From NCBI RefSeq assembly GCF_003634105.1, contig NZ_RBIQ01000007.1, positions 62,001 through 126,000 of the forward strand: DNA of 64,000 nt, given 5' to 3'. Both the position numbers and the translations under genes were made by a program. This stretch comes from Maribacter vaceletii. Lineage in GTDB: Bacteria > Bacteroidota > Bacteroidia > Flavobacteriales > Flavobacteriaceae. Below the pieces are notes generated by a model, which worked only from the letters and a program-made list of their open reading frames with translations, was not told the origin of the DNA and searched no databases. This document shows positions 1 to 11,500 of this stretch, piece after piece; positions within the stretch are counted from its first letter, which is position 1, and every line of letters begins with the position of its first letter.

Positions 1-2192
1 ATCTTAATGATTTACTTACCGATGAAGACTCCGAAGGTACTTGGTCTGATAATAGTGGTACTAACCAATTAAGTGATCTATCGGATAATATTATAGATAT
101 TCAGCAAATATATAACGACTTTGGTGTTGGCGAATATTCTTTTACTTATTTAGTTTATCCTACGCCTTATCATCCTGTATGTCAAGAATCTTCTACTATA
201 GTTAGCATAACTATACTACCTACTCTCATAGGTACTTTAGATGTAGATAACTATTGTGTTTCTCAAGATACATATCCAGTTTCTTTATCGTATGATGATA
301 CGTATTTATATAATGGAACCTACGATATTACGTATAGATTAAGCGGAGTTACACAAACAGAAACTGTTACTGCAATTTTAACAGATGGCGTTGGCTCTTT
401 TAATATTGAGAAAAGCACAGCTCCAACCAATAGTACCGTAACACTAAACATTACTAGTATTGAAGGCACATCTCCTAGTCAAGTTGTTTGTCCTAGCATA
501 CTAGTTCCTTCTGTAGATTTTCTTATTACAAATCCATCTGCATCAAGTACTAACAAATGTGTTAATACCGATGTAACTGTAGATTTTATCAATATTTTTG
601 ATACTACAGAGGTATTATCCAACCAAAACCACACAATAAACTACAGTATTACGAACCCTAGTGGTATAGTTACAAACCTATCCGAGTCCGCAGTTAATTT
701 TACAAATGGCGCTGCATCTCTTACAATACCAGGAACTAATTTTGTAGAAGGTGGTGATTATGATTTTAATTTTGAGATAGTTGGAGGCTTAGATTTAGGT
801 TGTACTATAAGCTCTAGTAGTTCTATTACCCCTACTCCATCAGAAATACAATTAGATTTAGTTGTAGATAATAATTGTGATGCAACTTTAATTGATGTTC
901 TTATTGATGCCCCAACACTAACAAATGGAACATATTCTATAACTTATGATGTTATAGATCAATTATCAAATAATGTACTAACGCAAAACAGTATAAACTT
1001 TTCTGGAGGTACTGCTAGTTATCAAATAGATGTTGCTGGGTTTGCGCAAGGAAATTATACGGTTAGTGTACGAAGCTCTCAAAATGACACAACTCCGTGT
1101 AGGATTGAGTTTGATTTTGAATTGCAAGAAAATTTTGCAAGAGGTGGCGTACCAGATGCTCCAGTTGTAGATGCCTTACAAACCTTTTGTTTAAATAATT
1201 ACGCTAATTCTGGTCCAACATTAGAAGATATTAGTGTTACAGCTACAGGAACTATTCTTTTTTATAGCACCGCTACAGATACTTCTATACTACCAATAAC
1301 AACAGCTCTTGTAAACGGAGAAGATTATTTTATTTCTAATACCGATTTAAATAATAATTGTGAAGGATCCAACAGAGTACAAGTAGTTACTATGTTAACT
1401 AATCCGGAAGGACCTACCGTTACAGAATCTAACCCAGAATTTTGTGCTGCAGATAATGCTACAGTAAGTAACCTTAGTGTAAATGTTCCTAACGGAGATA
1501 CTACAGTTTGGTATGATGCTTTAACTGGTGGTAACTTACTTGATCAAAACACTATTTTAGAAAACGGAACCAGCTACTTTGCAAGTTCTGAAAACACTAA
1601 TGGTTGTCATAGTACAGACCGTGTAGAAGTTACACCAATAATACATGAACTAGAACCGGCTACTCTAGAGTTTACAACATTAAGTTTATGTGGTTTAGAC
1701 AACCCAACTGTAACTAATTTAGCAGTTTTAGAAAACTCTAATTCTTACGAAACTCGCTGGTTTATTAATGCAGAAAGTACAACACCATTAGATAGTAGCA
1801 CTCCCTTAGTCGCAAATGAAATGTACTATGCAGAAAGTTACAACCCAATAACCGGTTGTATTAATCCGCAAAGAATAGCTGTAACAATACTTCTTAGTAA
1901 TTGTGAACCAGATGCATACAACTTCTTTATTCCAGATGCATTTTCGCCTAACGGAGATGGTAAAAACGACTTATTCTTTATTCCAAACATAGAAATTATA
2001 TTTCCAGATTTTACTCTAGAAATACTTAACAGATATGGTAGTAGCATGTTTAAAGGAGATATAAATAACCCTGCTTGGGATGGCACTAATAACAAAAGTA
2101 GTATTGCGCCAAACGGAGTTTATTTTTACATAATAAACTATAATAAAGAAGGCTATAATCCAATTCAAGGAGACTTATACCTTAATAGATAA
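1..2192 (+). CDS. T9SS-exported surface protein with type B sorting domain, 5' truncated
   Basis: The frame is open from the first bases of the window (first full codon at position 3) to the stop at 2192, so the start lies upstream and only about 729 C-terminal residues are seen. They consist of repeated beta-rich, Ig/SprB-like segments with regularly spaced Cys residues. They end in a domain of about 90 residues beginning FFIPDAFSPNGDGKND and finishing GVYFYIINY..GDLYLNR, the signature of the gliding-motility type (type B) T9SS sorting domain. Known family biology: such proteins are exported through the type IX system and usually need a PorP/SprF-like partner, and one is encoded 36 nt downstream. 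Likely a cell-surface adhesin or secreted repeat protein. An ATG or TTG inside the frame (such as the TTG at 1122) is not the real start. The substrate or ligand is unknown. Confidence 0.9.
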   Translation, partial: LNDLLTDEDSEGTWSDNSGTNQLSDLSDNIIDIQQIYNDFGVGEYSFTYLVYPTPYHPVCQESSTIVSITILPTLIGTLDVDNYCVSQDTYPVSLSYDDTYLYNGTYDITYRLSGVTQTETVTAILTDGVGSFNIEKSTAPTNSTVTLNITSIEGTSPSQVVCPSILVPSVDFLITNPSASSTNKCVNTDVTVDFINIFDTTEVLSNQNHTINYSITNPSGIVTNLSESAVNFTNGAASLTIPGTNFVEGGDYDFNFEIVGGLDLGCTISSSSSITPTPSEIQLDLVVDNNCDATLIDVLIDAPTLTNGTYSITYDVIDQLSNNVLTQNSINFSGGTASYQIDVAGFAQGNYTVSVRSSQNDTTPCRIEFDFELQENFARGGVPDAPVVDALQTFCLNNYANSGPTLEDISVTATGTILFYSTATDTSILPITTALVNGEDYFISNTDLNNNCEGSNRVQVVTMLTNPEGPTVTESNPEFCAADNATVSNLSVNVPNGDTTVWYDALTGGNLLDQNTILENGTSYFASSENTNGCHSTDRVEVTPIIHELEPATLEFTTLSLCGLDNPTVTNLAVLENSNSYETRWFINAESTTPLDSSTPLVANEMYYAESYNPITGCINPQRIAVTILLSNCEPDAYNFFIPDAFSPNGDGKNDLFFIPNIEIIFPDFTLEILNRYGSSMFKGDINNPAWDGTNNKSSIAPNGVYFYIINYNKEGYNPIQGDLYLNR

Positions 2193-2228
2193 ACCATACA
2201 CCAACCAACTATCATTAATAAAATAATA

Positions 2229-3170
2229 ATGAAAAAAACATTTCTATATTTTTTCTTTCTGTTACTTCTACAATCCTCTTTTGTAGTTGCGCAACAAGAC
2301 CCACAATATACCCAGTACATGTATAATATGAGTGTAATAAACCCTGCTTATACAACCAATAATCTTAACGTAGTAAACTTTGGAACTTTATACAGAAGCC
2401 AATGGGCCTCTGCTGTAGGGTCTCCAAAAACACTAACCTTTTTTGCGCATGCTGCAATTACAGAAAAAGTAGAAGCCGGTATCTCTTTTATTAAAGATGA
2501 AATTGGTGATGGTGCTTTAAAAGAAAATAACGTTTTTGCAGATTTTGCTTATAGTCTAAAGTTAGACGATCAAAGTAGATTAGCTTTAGGACTTAAAGCA
2601 GGTATTACAAATTTTAACACCAACTTTAATGGTTTTATGTTACCAGAAACACAAGATGATTCTGCTTTTAGTGAAAACATGAATAGCACATTTCCTAATG
2701 TTGGGTTTGGAGCTTTCTATCATAGAGACAAACTCTATGCTGGTTTATCAATTCCTAATTTTTTAAATTCTAAGCATGTAGACAATCAAAATGGTATTAG
2801 TACTGTAGGTTCCGAAAAAATGCACCTTTTTGCAACTGCTGGTTATGTATATGATTTAAACAACAATATTAAGCTTAAACCATCTTTCTTAGCAAAAATG
2901 GTAAAAGGTGCTCCTATTACTTTTGATGTTTCTTTAAATACTTTAATTCATAATAAATTTGAAGCAGGAATATCTTATAGATTAGAAGATGCTATAAATG
3001 CAATGTTTAATATGAAAATATTACCTGGTTTAAAAGCTGGTTATGCCTATGATTACACCTTATCTAATCTAAGTGATTTTAGTGCTGGTTCTCATGAAAT
3101 TTTCCTTTTGTTTGATTTAGATTTACTAGGTCTACAAAGAGGATATGATAAATCTCCAAGATTTTACTAA
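2229..3170 (+). CDS. PorP/SprF family type IX secretion outer membrane protein
   Basis: A 313-residue protein with a clear signal peptide (hydrophobic stretch FLYFFFLLLLQSSFVVAQ, cleavage near residue 21). It continues with QDPQYTQYMYNMSVINPAY, the conserved N-terminal signature of the PorP/SprF family, followed by alternating beta strands typical of an outer-membrane barrel. In Flavobacterium the family member SprF is needed for surface delivery of the adhesin SprB, and type B sorting-domain proteins generally depend on a cognate PorP/SprF-like protein. It lies 36 nt after the type B substrate gene and 8 nt before the OmpA-family gene, so the three are very probably one operon and this is the dedicated partner of the upstream protein. 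It is probably a paralogue rather than the core PorP, because such gene pairs are usually present in several copies. Confidence 0.92.
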   Translation: MKKTFLYFFFLLLLQSSFVVAQQDPQYTQYMYNMSVINPAYTTNNLNVVNFGTLYRSQWASAVGSPKTLTFFAHAAITEKVEAGISFIKDEIGDGALKENNVFADFAYSLKLDDQSRLALGLKAGITNFNTNFNGFMLPETQDDSAFSENMNSTFPNVGFGAFYHRDKLYAGLSIPNFLNSKHVDNQNGISTVGSEKMHLFATAGYVYDLNNNIKLKPSFLAKMVKGAPITFDVSLNTLIHNKFEAGISYRLEDAINAMFNMKILPGLKAGYAYDYTLSNLSDFSAGSHEIFLLFDLDLLGLQRGYDKSPRFY

Positions 3171-3178
3171 ACTATACT

Positions 3179-5344
3179 ATGAAAAAAATATTCCTATTTA
3201 TACTATTTACAGGCCTTTTACAGACCGTTTCATTTGCTCAAGAAGAATTAAAGCGAGCAAACATGTATTTTGAAAGAGCTTTTTATACCGATGCTATTCC
3301 TTTATATGAAGAAATTGCAAAAACTAATAAAAGTTCTAAAGTTGTAAAAAACTTAGCAGACAGTTATTACAATACCTACCAACTGCCAAGAGCAGCAAAA
3401 TGGTATTCTTATTTAACTTCTGTTTATGGAGAAAATTTAGACGAAAGTTATTTCTTTAAATACAGCCAAACTTTAAAAGCAGTTGGCGAATATGAAGAAG
3501 CATTAGAAGTTCTAATGGATTATTATACAAGTCAAGAAAACAAAGAAAAAGTTGCTTCGTTAAAGGAAGATTTAAGGCATTTAGAAAACGTAGATGCTAT
3601 TGGAGAACGTTTTAAATTAGAAAATTTGCCTCTAAATACTGTGAAATCTGAATTTGGAGCAACTAGAGTAGATAGCAGTATAATATATGCTGCATCTAAG
3701 AAAAAAGCAATCCCAGGATTAAACAAACGGTATAGATGGAATAGTGAAAACTATTTAGATATGTACAAACACCCAATGAGCCAAATTACTCTTGGCGATA
3801 GCGTTAGTACAAGTCTTTCCTCTTCTATTAACACAAAAATGCATGAAGCAACTTTTGCGATAACAAAAGATAGAAAAACCATTTACTTTACACGTAATAA
3901 CTTCCTTAAAGGGAAAAAGAAAACAGATGGCAAAAAAATATCTAGATTAAAAATTTACAAAGCAGAACTAGTAGATGGCTCATGGGAAAATATAGAAGAA
4001 TTACCATTTAACGGAGATGATTTTTCTACAGAACACCCTGCATTAAATGCAAGTGAAACTGTTATGTATTTTGCATCAGATAAATCTGGTGGTTTTGGTT
4101 CTTTAGACTTGTATTCTGTTTCTTTAAATGCAAATGGAGAATTTGGAGAACCTAAAAATTTAGGAGCTACAATAAATACAAATAAGAAAGAACAATTTCC
4201 TTTTATAGACGCCAAAGACAACCTTTATTTTTCATCAAATGGTCATGCAGGTTTTGGATTATTAGATGTCTTTGTTGCAAAAAAAGAAGGTGATACTTTC
4301 CTAAAACCAAATAATGTGGGTAAACCTATTAATGGAGGTTATGATGATTTTTCATTTAATATATATTCAAATAACAATCAGGGCTTCTTTGCTTCCAACA
4401 GACCAGGAGGCGTTGGTGGTGATGACATTTATAAATTAGAAGAAACAAAACCTTTAGATATTAAAGATTGTTCCCAATTTATAGCTGGTATTGTTACAGA
4501 GGTTTCTTCAAAAAAACCAATTGCTTTTGCTGTAGTAGATTTAGTTACAGAAGACGGAACATTAGTAGAGTCTCAAACTGCATCAGAAAAAGCAGAATTT
4601 AAATTTACTGTTACTTGTATGGCACAATATACCGTAAAGGCTAGAAAAACAGGATATAAAGACAATTCTAAAATTATTATAACAGATAAAGAACGTAATA
4701 GCGTTAAAGATGGTTCTTTAGAATTACAATCTATAGCTCAAATAGAGAAAGAAAAGAATGAAAAAATTCAGAAAGCTAAAGAAGAAGAGGAAAGGTTAGA
4801 AAAACTTGCTAAAGAAGAGCGTATAAAGGAAGAAAAACGCAAAAAAGAAGAGGCAGAAAGAATTAAAAAAGAAGAAGAAAAACGTAAAAAAGAGGCCAAA
4901 GTTAAAGCTGAAAAAGAACGTAAGGAACGTATTGAAAAAGCAATAGAAAATGAACCTGCTGTTGTAAGGCAAGGAAAGCGCATTGTTATAAAAGCAGAAC
5001 CAAAAGTTCATTTTGATTATGATTTGTGGTACATACGTTTAGAAGGTAAAGAAACCTTAGATAAAATCATTAAAATCTTAAAAGACAATCCTGGTATACA
5101 ATTAGAAATTGGCACACACACCGATATTAGAGGTAATGATGATTATAACAAAAAACTTTCTCAGAAACGTTCTAATGCTGTAGTAGAATATTTAATAAGA
5201 CAAGGCATTTCTAAAAAACGCTTATCTGCTAAAGGATATGGTGAAAAAATGCCACAAATAAAATGTGAGACCGAAGAATCCTGCACCGAAGAACAACATG
5301 AAATTAACCGTAGATGTGAGTTTGTTATTGTAGACTGGAAATAA
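3179..5344 (+). CDS. PorE-like OmpA family protein (TPR, beta-propeller, carboxypeptidase-regulatory, OmpA)
   Basis: A 721-residue exported protein with a signal peptide ending near TVSFAQ. Visible domain order: TPR-like helices at about 25-130; a WD40/PD40-type propeller at about 215-420 with repeated YFASDKSGGFG..DLY and FFASNRPGGVGGDDIY blades; a carboxypeptidase-regulatory (CNA-B-like) domain at about 440-510; a highly charged K/E coiled coil at about 525-600; and an OmpA C-terminal peptidoglycan-binding domain at about 615-720 (IGTHTDIRG, NAVVEYL, GYGE). The first, second, third and last domains match the reported order in PorE of Porphyromonas, which tethers the T9SS to peptidoglycan. 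Here the gene is coupled to a substrate and a PorP/SprF gene, so it may anchor that specific export module. A terminator hairpin follows. The domain calls are firm; equivalence to PorE itself is inference. Confidence 0.85.
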   Translation: MKKIFLFILFTGLLQTVSFAQEELKRANMYFERAFYTDAIPLYEEIAKTNKSSKVVKNLADSYYNTYQLPRAAKWYSYLTSVYGENLDESYFFKYSQTLKAVGEYEEALEVLMDYYTSQENKEKVASLKEDLRHLENVDAIGERFKLENLPLNTVKSEFGATRVDSSIIYAASKKKAIPGLNKRYRWNSENYLDMYKHPMSQITLGDSVSTSLSSSINTKMHEATFAITKDRKTIYFTRNNFLKGKKKTDGKKISRLKIYKAELVDGSWENIEELPFNGDDFSTEHPALNASETVMYFASDKSGGFGSLDLYSVSLNANGEFGEPKNLGATINTNKKEQFPFIDAKDNLYFSSNGHAGFGLLDVFVAKKEGDTFLKPNNVGKPINGGYDDFSFNIYSNNNQGFFASNRPGGVGGDDIYKLEETKPLDIKDCSQFIAGIVTEVSSKKPIAFAVVDLVTEDGTLVESQTASEKAEFKFTVTCMAQYTVKARKTGYKDNSKIIITDKERNSVKDGSLELQSIAQIEKEKNEKIQKAKEEEERLEKLAKEERIKEEKRKKEEAERIKKEEEKRKKEAKVKAEKERKERIEKAIENEPAVVRQGKRIVIKAEPKVHFDYDLWYIRLEGKETLDKIIKILKDNPGIQLEIGTHTDIRGNDDYNKKLSQKRSNAVVEYLIRQGISKKRLSAKGYGEKMPQIKCETEESCTEEQHEINRRCEFVIVDWK

Positions 5345-5367
5345 CATAACATTTCTCTTTAAAACCT

Positions 5368-5410
5368 AAGCTCCTATAGTAACATAATAGTTTTTATAGG
5401 AGCTTTTTTT
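5368..5410 (+). terminator. Rho-independent terminator of the T9SS substrate operon
   Basis: Arm AAGCTCCTATA at 5368-5378 pairs perfectly with TATAGGAGCTT at 5395-5405, with a 16-nt loop, and is followed by a T run to 5410. It lies 23 nt after the OmpA-family stop codon. Confidence 0.85.
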
Positions 5411-5500
5411 ATTAAAAGTAGGTAGCAAAAACGTTTTTCCTTTACTAAACACCAAAAAGTAACGTTCACTAACTATAAGGGACACTTTACTCATTTAAAC

Positions 5501-5531
5501 TTGTATTAAAAACAATAAGAGTTCATATTTG
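5501..5531 (+). promoter_or_regulatory. Bacteroidetes-type promoter of the alpha-2-macroglobulin gene
   Basis: TTG at 5501-5503, a 20-nt spacer and CATATTTG at 5524-5531 (7 of 8 to TAnnTTTG). This is the expected spacing for the primary sigma factor of Bacteroidetes, and it lies 18 nt before the ATG. Confidence 0.65.
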
Positions 5532-5549
5532 TTACGTAAATTTATATAG

Positions 5550-8500
5550 ATGAAAAATACTATCACAATACTCACTATAATCTTTTTTGCGCAAATGATG
5601 CAGTCACAAAAATCTAGTAATTCTTTTGAAGCCCTATGGCAAAAAGTAGAACAATTAGAAAATGAAGCTCTGACCAAATCTGCATTAGAAGTAGTGCAAA
5701 CTATTTCTAAAAAAGCAAGTAAAGAAAATAATACGGCGCAAAAAATTAAAGCGCTTTTACATGCTTCAAAGTATGCAATGACTTTAGAAGAAGATGCACA
5801 ACTAAAAATAATTTCTGATTTCAATACTGAAATAGAAAATGCGTCATTCCCCACTAAAAACGTACTAGAAAGTTATTTAGCAAATTTATACTGGCAATAT
5901 TTTCAACAAAATAGATACCAATTTTATAATAGAACAAACACAGAAAACAAAGTAAATAGCAAAGATTTTAGAACTTGGGACTTAACTACTCTATTTCATG
6001 AAATAAACCTTCATTTTTCTAATTCTTTATTATACACAAAAGGATTACAAGAAATACCTATTACTCAGTTTTATACAATTCTTCATCATCAAACTAATTC
6101 GGAAACATTTAGACCTACCTTATTCGATGCTTTAGCGCATAACGCATTAGAGTTTTATAAAACCAACGAAACAAGTATTACCAGACCCGCAGATAAGTTT
6201 GAGATTAATAACGATAATTATTTGTGTGACGCTTCTATATTTATAAAAGAAAAAATTGATACAAAAGATAAAACATCATTAGAATTTAGAGCATTAGAAA
6301 TATACCAGCAATTATTATCTTTTCATTTTAATGATACATCTTTAAAGGCCTTTGCAAACATAGATATAGAACGATTAAAGTATGTTTATGGAAATGCTGT
6401 TATTAAGGACAAAGACTTAAAATACCTTCATACATTACAAAATAATGCTGAAAATTATAAGAAAGAAGCTATTTCTGCACTTTATAATTATGAAATAGCT
6501 ACCCTTTATCAGCAATGGGGAGTAACATATAACTCTACCAACACTAATAATAAATGGAAATTAAAAGAAGCTTTAACGCTATGTGAGCAAACTATTTCTA
6601 GCTTTCCAAAAAGTTATGGTGCAGACCAATGTCGTTCTTTAAAAGCTTCTATTTTAGGAAAAAGTATTCAGGTAACTGCAGAAGAATATATACCAACTAA
6701 CAAACCTTCAAAAATACTGGTAACCTATAAAAATCACGAAAACTTAGAACTTTCTGCAATAAAAATAAATAGCTCAGAATTACAAAAACTTAGCAAACTT
6801 TATCCTGAAAAAAAACAATTAGATTTTATTAAAACTCTTAAAGTTCATAAACAATGGAATGCAACCCTTCCTAATGAACAAGATTACCAAACACATAGCG
6901 TAGAAGTGTTAATTCCTGAATTAGAAAGCAGTCATTACTTATTCTTGGTAGAATCTAAAGATGACAATGTTTCTTTTGCATATAAAGCTTTGCAGGTTAC
7001 AAATATGGCCCTTGTAGAAACAAGAACTCCAGATTTTTATAGATATCAAATTATTGATAGAACTAATGGAAAACCAAAACCTAATACCAATTTAAAATTT
7101 ACCTATCGCATTGATTATAATGGAAAAAAACTAACTGAAAATTTAAAAACAGACAAACTTGGTTTTGCACAAATTGCCCTTTCTAAACAAGGGTGGAGCG
7201 ATGTTCATATTGAAGCCAAAAACACAGATGACAAAGCTTTTTTTGGCGAATTCTACATTAATCAAAAATATAATAGAAACTCTCCTTCTGTAACAAATTC
7301 TTGTTTTCTATTTACAGACAGAAGCATTTACAGACCAGGACAACCATTATACTTTAAAGGAATTGCTTTGCAAAAAGGCAAAGAAAAATCTACCTTATTA
7401 GTAAATACAAATGTTACTGTAACGCTTAGAGATGCCAATTATCAAGAAGTAAAAAAAGTAGATTTTAAAACAAACGAATACGGTTCTTTTTCAGGTGATT
7501 TTATACTTCCAAATAACGGGCTTACTGGTAATTTTTCTATCTATGTAAGTTCCTCTAAAAGCAATCTAAATGGAACTACAAATTTCTCTGTAGAAGAATA
7601 TAAAAGGCCAAAATTTGAAACTTCTTTTAATCCAATCACGGAAACCTACAAGGTTAATGATAGTATTAAAGTAACAGGTAAAGCTATCGCATTTTCGGGC
7701 AGTAGTATTACCAATGCAAAAGTTAGCTATAGAGTAAAAAGGGTTGTTTACTTTCCTAGATGGTACTATTGGAGTTATAGACCGTATAGACATATAGAAC
7801 CACAAGAAATTACCCATGGAGAAGTTACATCTAATGATAGTGGTTTGTATGATATTACTTTTAAAGCAATCCCAGATAATTCCTTAGACAAAGCAGATTC
7901 TCCAACTTTTAGCTATGAAGTTACTGCAGATGTTACTGATATTAATGGAGAAACGCATAGTACTTCTACTGTAGTACAAGTAGGCTATCATACCTTAACT
8001 GCAACTGTAAATATTCTTAACTTATTAGATAAAGAAAATAAAAATAACACCATACAGGTATACACTCAAAACCTTAATGGCTCTGCTGTTTCTACAAAAG
8101 GAACTATAAAAATTTATAAGCTAAAAGCTCCTAATTTTGTTCTTAGAACAAGACCTTGGAATGCTCCTGATTACAATGCTTGGAACAAAGAAGAGTTTAA
8201 AAAATTATTCCCTAATGAAAGTTATTCGGATGAGCATAATTCAGATACATGGAAAAAAGGAGAAATGGTTTGGCAAAGTACGTTTAATACAGAAAAATCT
8301 ACCGAACTAAAACTAAATTCAATCAAAGATTGGGAATCTGGAAAATACCGAATAGAATTAGAAACCAAAGACAAATTTGGAAACCTGGTAAAAGATGTAG
8401 CTAGCACTACTTTATATAGTGACAAAGATAAGAAGTTAGCAGATAATCAACTTTTTCATATGAAGACAGACAAACCTTCTTATGCAATTGGCGATAAAGT

Positions 8501-11500
8501 AAAACTAAGCTTATTCTCTAATGTTAAAGATTTAGACGTAACATTATTTATTGAAAAATCTGGAAAATTAGTAAATACGCAAATTATAAATATAAAAGGT
8601 ACAAGCAAAACAATTACAATACCTGTAGAGAAGAATGACTTAGGTGGGTTTTCAATTTCTTATAGTTTTTCTGCTTACAATTCTTTTATAAGTAGTAACA
8701 TAAATATATCAGTTCCTTATCCTAAAAAAGATTTAGAAATAGAAACTTTAACCTTTAGGGATAAACTACAACCAGGAACAGAAGAAACTTGGTCTTTTAA
8801 AATAAAAGGAGCTAAAGGAGAAAAGGTTTCTGCTGAATTGCTTGCAAGTATGTATGATGCTTCTTTAGATTCCTTTAGAGGACATAACTGGTATTTTTCT
8901 CCTAACGCACAACCCTATTATTATTCTCAATGCTCAATAAACGGCTACAATAGTTTTAATACTACTTACTTTAATTCTTATAATCTTTTTAATAACGGAT
9001 ATAGTTATAAACAACAATATTACGATTCTTTCCAATGGTTTGGTCTTCAATTTGGATATGCAAATTATGGTAGAAGTAGACGAATGGTGAAAAGCGGTGC
9101 CCCTATGCCAATAATGGAAAGCAATGTAGAAGTAGCAGAAATGGCTATGGAAGATTCTGAAGGAGAAATGGATGCTGTAGTAGGTTATACCTCAGAGAAA
9201 AAAATATCAAAACCAGAAAGCAAAAGAAAAGATAAAGAAACAATAGAAGATAATTCTAAAAAAGAAGAACCAGTTAAAATTCGTACTAATCTACAAGAAA
9301 CGGCCTTTTTCTTTCCGCATTTACAAACCGATGCAGCAGGAAATGTAACGTTTAGTTTCACCACTCCTGAGGCATTAACCAAATGGAAACTTCAATTATT
9401 AGCACATAACAAAACTGGAGAGAGCGCTATTTCTACCATGCATACAATTACGCAAAAAGAACTTATGGTAGTACCTAATGCTCCACGTTTTTTAAGAGAA
9501 GGAGATGACATTATTATCAGTAGCAAAATTGCCAACCTTACCGACAAAAAACTGTCTGGAATGGCAGAGTTAAAACTAACCGATGTTTTAACTGGGAAAT
9601 CTATATCTGATACACTAATTGGTTCTAAAACAAGACTTCCATTTACAGTGGACTCTCTAAACAATACTCAAGTATCTTGGAAATTAAACATTCCTGAAGG
9701 GTTACAAGGTTTGCAATATACTGTAATTGCAAAAGCTGGTGATTTTAGCGATGGAGAACAAAATGTACTTCCTGTTTTAAGCAATAGAATGTTGGTTACA
9801 GAAACACTACCTATGTGGGTTCGCAGTAATCAATCTAAAACCTTTACTTTAGATAAACTCGTTTCAACTCCGCTCAACGACCCTAGCACAACACTAAAAC
9901 ATCATAAACTTACTTTAGAAATTACCAGCAACCCTGCTTGGTATGCAGTGCAAGCACTACCCTATTTAATGGAGTACCCTTATGAGTGTAATGAACAGAC
10001 TTTCTCTAGATATTACGCAAATGCATTGGCTAGCCATATTGCAAATAGTAATCCTAGAATTCAGGAAGTATTTAAGCAATGGGCTACTTCGACAGGATCA
10101 ACAGATGCTTTGGTCAGTAATTTAGAAAAGAATCAAGAATTAAAATCGCTATTAATTCAAGAAACTCCCTGGCTTAGAGATGCACAATCTGAAACGGAAC
10201 AGAAAAAACGTATTGCACTTTTGTTTAATCTAAACAAAATGCAAAACGAACAAGCCACTGCACTTTTAAAATTACAGCAAAATCAAATGTCTTCTGGCGC
10301 ATGGCCATGGTTTAAAGGCGGTCGTGAGAACCGATTTATTACCCAACATATTGTTTCAGGCTTAGGGCATTTAAAACAGCTACAAGTTACCGAAAACAAT
10401 AAAGAGGTTTCAGCTATGCTAAAAAAGGCTATTTCCTATTTAGACAGAGAATTTGTGAAGGAGTACGAGTACATGAAAAAGCATGCAACTAATATAAAAG
10501 ACAACCATTTAACCAGTACACAGATTCATTACTTATACATGCGTAGCTTTTTCACGGAGTATAAAAAATCTAAAAAAGTTGCAGGAATAACAGATTACTA
10601 TTTAGGTCAAACCAAAAAATACTGGAAAGCGAATAGTTTGTATAGAAAAGGAATGCTTGCATTAATTAGTCATAGAGCAAAAGATGCAACTACAGCTTCT
10701 AAAATCCTAAGGTCATTAAAAGAGAATAGCATTACATCGGATGAATTAGGAATGTATTGGAAAGAAAACACCAATTCTTGGTATTGGTACCAAGCACCAA
10801 TAGAAACACAAGCCTTACTTATTGAAGCTTTTTCTGAGATAGAGAATGATATTACTACTGTTGATAATCTTAAAATTTGGTTACTTAAAAACAAACAAAC
10901 CAATCAATGGAAAACTACCAAAGCAACTACAGAAGCAGTATATGCATTGCTACTGCAAGGAAGTGATTGGCTTTCTGTATCCGAGACTGTAGATGTTTTA
11001 ATCGGTGGAAATAAAATTGCACCTGAAAAATTAAAAGAAGTAAAAACAGAAGCAGGTACAGGGTATTATAAGACTACCTGGAATACCAATGAAATAAATA
11101 ATTCTTTAGGGGAAGTAAACATCTCTAAAAAAGGAAATGGTATTGCTTGGGGAGCCTTGTACTGGCAATATTTTGAAGATTTAGATAAAATTACATCTGC
11201 AAAAACGCCATTACAATTAAAGAAAAAACTGTTTTTGAAGAAAAATACAGACACTGGAGAGCAATTATCAGAAATTACTTCTAAAACAAATATAAAAGTG
11301 GGCGATTTAGTTCGCGTACGTATAGAGCTAAAAGCAGATAGAACCATGCAATATATTCATATGAAAGATATGCGTGCCGCAGGTTTTGAACCTGTAAATG
11401 TATTCTCGCAATACAAATGGCAAGATGGTCTTGGGTACTATGAAAGTACTAAAGATGCTAGCACTAATTTCTTTTTTGATTATTTACCAAAAGGCATTTA

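Noticed and set aside
4768-5011. Two overlapping minus-strand ORFs rich in Phe/Ser/Leu
   Set aside because: They mirror the Lys/Glu coiled coil of the PorE-like gene; the composition is a by-product of AAA/GAA codons.
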